Assembly: GCA_947579665.1 (NCBI GenBank)
Contig: OX388345.1
Span: 29,665,849 to 29,729,848 of the forward strand
DNA from: Sympetrum striolatum
Taxonomy: Eukaryota > Arthropoda > Insecta > Odonata > Libellulidae
DNA: 64,000 bases
Reading direction: 5' to 3'
In this document: positions 58,136 to 64,000 of the stretch, piece by piece
How positions within the stretch are numbered: position 1 is the first letter of the stretch
Layout: every line of letters begins with the position of its first letter
The notes under the pieces: generated by a model
What the model was told of the DNA's origin: nothing
The model's input: the letters and a program-made list of their open reading frames with translations, nothing else
The model's database searches: none
Translations under genes and position numbers: made by a program

Positions 58136-60706
58136 GGAAGTCAATTTGCAAAATAACCTCTGTCGATGCTCTTTTGATCAATACAACAACAACACAATGT
58201 ATATTATTACCTCCAACATTCAACGAATGGCATATATTTTCAAGCTGTATGTTTGTCGACTTTTAAAAACTAAAAATGTAATGCAATGTCACAATCGGAA
58301 CTTGACCTAAGAATTCATATTTTTAGCTGCAATTTAAAACTTCAGGAAGATATTGTTTTATACAGTATGCTGTGTGATAAAAATTGTTCTCTTTCCTATG
58401 AGTTTAAGACTGTCAAATATGTTCAGTGTGTTCAATAAAACGGAGCCTTCAAGAAATGTGATTGAAATTCCAGACAAAAGAAGCCTTAAAACAAAAAAAG
58501 TCGTATTATTCAGAATCAGTTCCTTTCGTCGAAGCAATCAAGTAAAGTAAGCAAAAATATTTCTCATACCTACAGTTCCCGTTTGGATGCAAGAGTTTCA
58601 TTTTTTATTTTTATAATTACTTTAATTCTATACTAGAATGTTTTGAACTCCTCCAACAAAAATACCATTCGCTAATGAAAAATTCCTGTATAATAGGGAA
58701 AGAAGGTTTCCAAGCAAAAATAAACCTACATTTGATGCAATACGAGTATTGTGTATTGCAGTATTACAGGGGTTATTATTTGCTAATATTACATTTTACT
58801 GGAAAAAATCCAAGAAATTCGTGATTCTTTATTGAAGTAAATATATTTAATTTATCTTTTACTTTTTTATTGCGATTTGTGAAACCGGAGGCATAAATAA
58901 TGAGCTGGAAATTAATGGAGCTATTTAGTTACGCTCATTCTACAATTAATAAAGGTCAACCTAATGCAACAGGGCTCTAATTTAATTGGAATTGGATTTG
59001 CGATTAATTTTGGTCTTTACGCTCTCTGAATTTGGTGGCCTGCAGGGTTTTACTGTAAATCAAGGTTAAATATACGAATTTATTTATTTATACCTTATTT
59101 CCATGGTTACTCAAATCAATGCTAAGAACATTTCTTCCGACATGATTATAAGCCGAGGCACTTTATTTTATCAATTATAGAATGGGAATGCAAATTGCCT
59201 CGAGTGTTTAAGGTTGGAAATGCAGCTACTGGAAAACTTCAAAATAAAAACAGACACCAACCAGCAAGTTAAGTGTTAAGAGCATTGTTATCTGAGCAAA
59301 TGAGGAATTAATTAGCCGATTTCCGGATATGACAGTTTTTTTTAATGGGGAACAGGTACGTGTGACCCTCACTTGAGTATAAGCCGAAGGAGGCATTTAC
59401 AGCTTTAAAAAAATGTGCTGAAAAAATTGGCTTGTAAACGAGTATCCACGATAATTTAAATGTAAACCATAGTCTATAATTTTCAGTAATACATTATTGC
59501 TGATGCAACTGATGCCTTCTTTCGTTTTCCCAAAAATCCAAGGGATGCTACAAATATTTTTTTCCGGAAGTCCGGTCGCCTCGTTCGTATTACTCGGAAA
59601 CACGTGTCGAGGCAAAATATAATAAAGTGTGAATATAATATAAGGCTTCATTCATTTCAATTACCTGACATAACCAGAGGAAATGTATTTTCGAACTTGT
59701 GTTTGACGGAATTGAAACGCTTACAGTTGAAGGCTAATTTTCACTCGTATATGCTGCGAACGCATCCAAAGAATTCTCTTTGAAAACAAGTATCTGAAAT
59801 ACATTGCATAAGCTAAATTGATTTTGATGTTCTCGGTTTTTATTATTTGCAATTATCGCAGCATTTTCCGATTTTTTAGAAAAAGGGTAGCCTATACCTT
59901 AGTAAATGGAACTAAACTTCATATTTCGCGTAGCTATAGCTATTTTTATCGCGTGACTGGTAGCAATGTAGTTATATTAACTTTTAAACAGTCGCCTGAA
60001 ACTATAAGTCTCCGATAGTATTTCCTGGAGTAAACCACCAAAAATTTCAGATTTTGCTATACATTTCTATAGTATAAGCATACATCTTCATACCGTTAAA
60101 TAAAAATTTCGCAATTTTACAATGCAAAAAGAATTTATTGCTTTGAGTAGTGTTACTATAATTACAGATATTTATGTCAATATTTACATTCAAGAAATTT
60201 TCTTAGGGTAATGATATATTTAATAATATAATTTTTACTATGTATACTAATCAATGAAAAGGATTTTCTACTACAAATCCCGAAATTTAAAAATTTAAAT
60301 ATGAATTCTCAAAGTTAACATTTTTCCATATAAGTGACAGATTTTTAGTGGAGATTTATAAAATTTTCATGATAGTTATTAACATTTAAACAAAATACGT
60401 AGTAAAGTGCAGTAACCTTCCGGGTTTTATAATATTATAGAAGAATGGGGTATGATAGACTAAATATGGGCTTTTGTTAATGTGACTTCTAGAAAGCATG
60501 ACTGAGAATCCTTTCAATAGCGCATTATCTCCATTAAATCTCTTTCAAAGTAGATGATGAATATGCCAGCATTAAGAGCTAGACTTTAAAAGGAATTCCA
60601 GTGTTTAGATTGCGAAAAACTCCATGGAATAATGGAATTGTCGGAGGCGCTGCTTCTAAAAGGAAGAGAAGGTCCCCAGTCAATTGCTCAAGTACTTCAA
60701 CACAAT
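58136..60706. other. No gene seen
   Basis: AT-rich filler. Frames at 58353-58550, 59397-59651 (minus) and 59818-60018 are unrecognised. Confidence 0.4.
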
Positions 60707-60886
60707 CTACTTTCCCAATGACGTCGGCGCAAGACCGCACTGTTGTCGCTGTGATAGTGTTTCCTCTTTAATCAACCGCAGCTCAATCAGGAGGTCGTCG
60801 AGATCATCCGATTTTCCATCAACGGACTTGGAGAGCGCTCTCCAGACAAGAACTTCTTGAGCCGGACATATTAAAAAGGATGTGAA
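60707..60886 (-). other. Coding-like stretch in a GC-richer patch
   Basis: The minus-strand frame runs from 60886 to a TAG at 60707-60709 with no ATG at its start: FTSFLICPAQEVLVWRALSK, SVDGKSDDLDDLLIELRLIK and EETLSQRQQCGLAPTSLGK. The acidic-leucine run D-D-L-D-D-L-L-I-E-L-R-L-I-K-E-E looks like an amphipathic helix and the codon use is balanced, unlike nearby filler. It could be an exon or a fragment of a retroelement Gag. No family is recognised, and flanking splice sites are only moderate. Confidence 0.22.
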
Positions 60887-61749
60887 TCATCTTTAATCCG
60901 AGTAAATCATCACTTATCCGAGTTTTATCGATTCCTAGCTTCCTCTAGTGATTTTAAATCGCTATAAAATTATCAACGGTATTGCTGACAAGTTTCGCTA
61001 AACCGACCAATTTTATCATAGCTTTTAATTCAGCCCTTTCTATTTTATTTTATTATTTTATTTTCGATATAACGGCTTAAATCTCATTATTAATGCTATC
61101 TAAACAAGCAAATGACAACCATGTCAAGATCAGAAATGACGATCAACGCATATTTACATACATAAGTTATGAGTGTTTCAGAAAGAACATGAAAGAATAA
61201 ATTAAAAATATAACACCAAATTTATGTGGCGGTGTGTGGAATGTTTAAAATGTAATTAAAAATCAATTAATTTAAACAATTTTAAATTCTATAAAGATTA
61301 TAGTTATAAAAATACGCATAAATCATATATCACGAAATATTCTTTTCTTATTTGAAGAGGAATAAGTTCCTAGAAACACATTAGCCCATAAATAATACAC
61401 TTAAAACTGTTTTGAGACATATTTTGGATGAATATTGAAGATTTTTACAGTAGCGACGACTGGGGGAAGTATGAAATTGTTTAGCAGAGTGATGTAATGT
61501 GGGGGTTTCTCACGTGGTCGCTGCGGTGGGCGGGAATGCTTGCCAGGAACCACAAAATATCCAATACCGTTGATAACAAGACACAGGTGTAGGGACATCC
61601 CAATATGTATTTTTTCTGTAGGTTCAGGATCGTGTCATACCATTTTGCCGCCTGTGGTGAGATGTCAAACATGGTTATTAATTCTATTCCTAGGCCATTT
61701 TGGTTGGGTTTTGTCTAGTAATTCATAAAATATAATAAACAGTGTTTAC
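60887..61749. other. No gene seen
   Basis: AT-rich. Overlapping short frames at 61401-61728 on both strands are unsupported. Confidence 0.4.
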
Positions 61750-62170
61750 TTCTTTAAGTTGATAATTGTAATAATTATAATAAATTGTTTTTATTAGGTT
61801 AAAATATAGACTAAAAAGTCTCTTCTTACATCTAAACTTTCGCTCTATAAATTTTACGGAAAGAGATAGGTTGAAAAAAAGTAAACAGAAGATAACTACA
61901 TTGCGGGCTTAAAAACCCAAGGTTTCTCTTAGAAAAAATATACACCGTAGCAGGAAAACATTCGTAAAAAGAAGATGTGAAAAACCAGGGAAATCTTCGG
62001 ATAATTAAGTAAACATTTATGGTGAATACTTGTCTAGAGAGATCTGAGAGCCGAACAAAACAATACAGATTCACATAGATCAATATAAATGTTTTCATAG
62101 TAGTAAAAAAAACATAGCGGAAAGTAAATAATAAGATTACGAGAATAAATTAAGTACAACACTAAAATAA
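61750..62170 (-). mobile_element. LINE family B 3' UTR, copy 5
   Basis: Begins (plus orientation) TTTTTATTAGGTTAAAATAT then AGACTAAAAAGTCTCTTCTT and ACATCTAAAC, the family B terminal motif in minus orientation. It continues with GCGGGCTTAAAAAC, AGAGAGATCTGAGAG and GATCAATATAAATGTTTTCA, shared with 29445-29890. The minus frame at 61832-62098 lies inside this UTR and is not a gene. Confidence 0.7.
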
Positions 62171-63184
62171 ATACAGAATAATGGCTATTAAAGCGTTCGC
62201 TAGCATAACCAGATTCGTCAATATTAACTGATAGGATTAATTAAATTTGTCCGCATAACTAAGTCAAAACCTTCAATGATAATCTACGGTATGATTATTA
62301 CATAGTAACTTTATGGAATAAAGCATCGTGAATTAAGATAATGAACAATTTTATATTCAAATTTTTCTATCCCTACGATAGATAGATCCTGCCAACAGGT
62401 GTAGAGCTTAACTGGAGTTTAAAAAAATTGAAAACGATTACATTAAGAGAATTAAAAGAGTAGGAATAACATACATGACTGGTACAGGAAGGATGGAGAA
62501 GCGAAAACAATGATAAGAAAAACAAACAAACAAAACTTCACTCTGAAGGAAGTAAACCATGAAAAAAAATAAAGACAAAACTAACCGAAAGAATTGCGAA
62601 GTGCTCGGCGGATAGCTAGTTTTTTCGTCGATTGTTTTTCACTAGAACAATTCGTTCCGTTTGCCTCCATCAAATAGAAAGGAGCAGAGCAAACAAAGCC
62701 GTTGTTTCTTCAGCCGGCGAATTGCATGCACATCGATATCGATTTGAAGCAATTTAAATGCCACCGCACGGAATCAAAAGAGGGCATCCGCTGTGTGAAC
62801 TCTCCTTTGTGCGAGCATTTCTAATTGAACTGCTCCTTTCCATGCTTAAGTGCGCACATTCCCAATTCCGGCCTCATTTCATCTGGAATAGTACGCATCT
62901 CGCCATGACGCAACGCTTCCTGCCTGTCTCCCGCTTGCGTACCACAGTGTTAGGGTGTGTCACCAAGACGTGGGGCTCGGGATGATTTCTCAGGTAAATA
63001 TCCTCTAAATTCGAACAGCGGTAAATTAGTATTGGTTGCCTGAGGGTGTTATCGGGCCCTTCCCTTCGAAAATAGATGCGGGTTCGAAAGGGTTTAATTG
63101 ATATGTTCCGAGGTAACTTTGAGGAAAGAGTAAGCACACAACTTCTATACTTAATAACTCCTAGAAGAGGTTTTATTGTATTAT
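62171..63184. other. No gene seen; GC-richer patch 62620-63010
   Basis: The patch contains the palindrome ATCGATATCGAT (62732) and overlapping unrecognised frames on both strands (62758-62985, 62874-63137). TTTCTCAG-GTAAAT at 62983-62996 resembles joined splice sites but has a poor pyrimidine tract. Confidence 0.35.
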
Positions 63185-63260
63185 GTTTTGTCCACGGGTT
63201 TCGGAAGATTAACCGGTCACTTTAAAAATTCTTGCGAAATTTACAAAGTGTTTTGCTCAA
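63185..63260 (-). repeat. Decayed hammerhead-like/hairpin relic
   Basis: On the minus strand CCGGTTAATCTTCCGAAACC then CGTGGAC echoes the CGAAACCGGTC half of the motif. On the plus strand GAAATTTACAAAGTGTTTTG matches an arm of the 47.3 kb hairpin. Confidence 0.35.
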
Positions 63261-63282
63261 AAGACGGTATTATTCTATAGCA

Positions 63283-63400
63283 TAAAACCAAGGATGTTCA
63301 AGCAGCAAAACGTTTTAATTTATACAGAGCCCAGAATTATTATTCTCTGTTCTGTATAAATTAAAATACCTATTTTGTTGCTTGAACTTCCCTGGTTTTA
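63283..63400. repeat. 118-bp inverted repeat
   Basis: TAAAACCAAGGATGTTCAAG, CAGCAAAACG and TTTTAATTTATACAGAGC face CTGTATAAATTAAAAT, TTGTTGCTTGAACTTC and CCTGGTTTTA. A 5-10 base insertion separates the arm halves on the right. An ATG four bases beyond (63404) opens the family peptide described next. Confidence 0.88.
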
Positions 63401-63403
63401 GTG

Positions 63404-63455
63404 ATGGAATACCTCCAAAAGTTAAGGCCGAGTTCGTTGATTCTATAACCACTTA
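63404..63455 (+). pseudogene. Penelope-like ORF start, frameshifted
   Basis: ATG GAA TAC CTC CAA AAG gives MEYLQK. One missing base then shifts the frame to VKAEFVDSIT. Together they match MERYHQVKAEVVDSKI at 6167 and MKDYHEVNAELLDSIS at 48934. It is the same ORF start placed immediately after an inverted repeat, as at 52978. Confidence 0.55.
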
Positions 63456-63529
63456 AATCTATGTAAGTGATGCTTATGGCCTCCTGGCTTAATAGAATCT
63501 GTAAATTTAAATTGATGTCTATGTCTATG

Positions 63530-63999
63530 AAAGAACCCTGCAAGCCGCCTTTCGGCGTGTGGCAGGGGGTGCAAGCACCTTGACTCTATTTTCCTAAACG
63601 GTTGCTTTTGCGTATACTTCGCGGAAAAAATGAATTTTTGGTACAATTAGTTCTAGCATCTATTTCCCAAATCTTTCTGACAGTATCAGAACTGCCCATA
63701 TAGCAGGGGGGTCGCATTATATCGGTTACATCATCTGAGAACGTAATTTCTCTGAACTTATTTAATAAATTTATCCTTTGAATTTTTCTTCTATCTTCTA
63801 ATGATTCCCATCCCGCGTCCTGTAACATCTGAGTGACACTCGCTGTTTTATCGTAGCAATTCTTTACAAATCGTATCGCCTTTCGTTGTACTTTTTCTAA
63901 ATCCCGAGTATGACATTTCTCGGCGGGGTCCCATACACTACACGCATACTCAAGGTGAGGCCTAACTAACGCTAAGTAACATCGCTCGCGAACCTTTTC
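63530..63999 (-). pseudogene. LINE reverse transcriptase tail, family A', best preserved, cut by window edge
   Basis: Open minus-strand frame from the window edge to TAG at 63589-63591: EKVRERCYLALVRPHLEYAC, SVWDPAEKCHTRDLEKVQRK, AIRFVKNCYDKTASVTQMLQ, DAGWESLEDRRKIQRINLLN, KFREITFSDDVTDIMRPPCY, MGSSDTVRKIWEIDARTNCT and KNSFFPRSIRKSNRLGK. LVRPHLEYACSVWDP, LEKVQRKAIRFV and SVTxMLxxxGWESLEDRR are textbook blocks at the end of the Jockey/CR1-type RT. After the stop the frame continues SQGACTPCHTPKGGLQG. The WNxLP motif expected after FFPR is absent, so about 20 residues appear lost before KSNRLGK. The upstream catalytic part would lie beyond 64000. Confidence 0.9.
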
Positions 64000-64000
64000 T

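Noticed and set aside
62983..63000. TTTCTCAG-GTAAAT as a second recursive splice site
   Set aside because: The upstream tract is purine-rich and the donor is weak. Similar CAG-GTAAA words occur at 41412 and 57890 by chance.
1..64000. CRISPR arrays, prokaryotic operons, rRNA, complete tRNA genes, integrated viral genes
   Set aside because: None seen. Repeats present are not regularly spaced direct repeats, and no viral polymerase, capsid or rRNA motif was recognised.

Overview
The window looks like AT-rich nuclear DNA from an animal, most likely an arthropod (probably an insect). The basis is the absence of any prokaryote-style gene packing, long non-coding stretches, microsatellites, splice-like signals, and a dense litter of decayed non-LTR retrotransposon tails, tRNA-derived SINE pieces, MITEs and foldback repeats of arthropod type. 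I cannot name the species. No complete host protein-coding gene is recognisable. Most of the window reads as intergenic or intronic DNA, and nearly every open frame over 60 codons is unrecognised and could arise by chance.

Layout. 0-8 kb: LINE reverse-transcriptase (RT) tails of family A (440-1000 minus, 1770-2098 plus, 6893-7478 plus) and family B (3135-4130 plus), a perfect 60-bp palindrome (2174-2233), and a repeat with a hammerhead-ribozyme-like fold followed by a short ORF start (6060-6240). 8-22 kb: mostly unassigned, with a 181-bp tandem duplication, a GC-rich patch with a 26-bp minisatellite, three truncated SINE copies, a candidate terminal exon (13012-13078), a hAT-like end and a LINE tail with TTGAA repeats. 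22-30 kb: the densest transposon zone, holding RT tails of families A, A', C and D, a SINE with a tRNA-like head, and a family B 3' end. 30-40 kb: a 743-bp foldback element (33198-33940), another family B 3' end and a second hairpin element (39372-39535). 40-57 kb: a candidate recursive splice site on the minus strand (40132-40158), more hairpin elements with hammerhead-like cores (47.3, 48.8 and 52.9 kb), a 63-bp tandem duplication and a complete pogo/Tigger-type MITE with TA duplication (54899-55246). 57-64 kb: sparse, then a family B 3' end and, at the right edge, the best-preserved RT tail (63589-63999, minus), open to the edge of the window.

The most interesting signal is a dispersed family, found at 6.1, 47.3, 48.8, 52.9 and 63.3 kb. 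Members combine some or all of three parts: a CTGANGA...GAAAC...GTC core whose stem II differs between copies but stays self-complementary, a hairpin or inverted repeat, and immediately downstream an ATG-started peptide beginning roughly M-E-x-Y-H-x-V-K-A-E-x-V-D-S. I infer the 5' ends of a Penelope-like retroelement carrying hammerhead ribozymes, an association known for that group.

The genes here do not form a pathway. The window is best read as a transposon graveyard in non-coding DNA, possibly inside one or more long introns. Alignments were made by eye, so repeat boundaries are approximate to about 10-20 bp.
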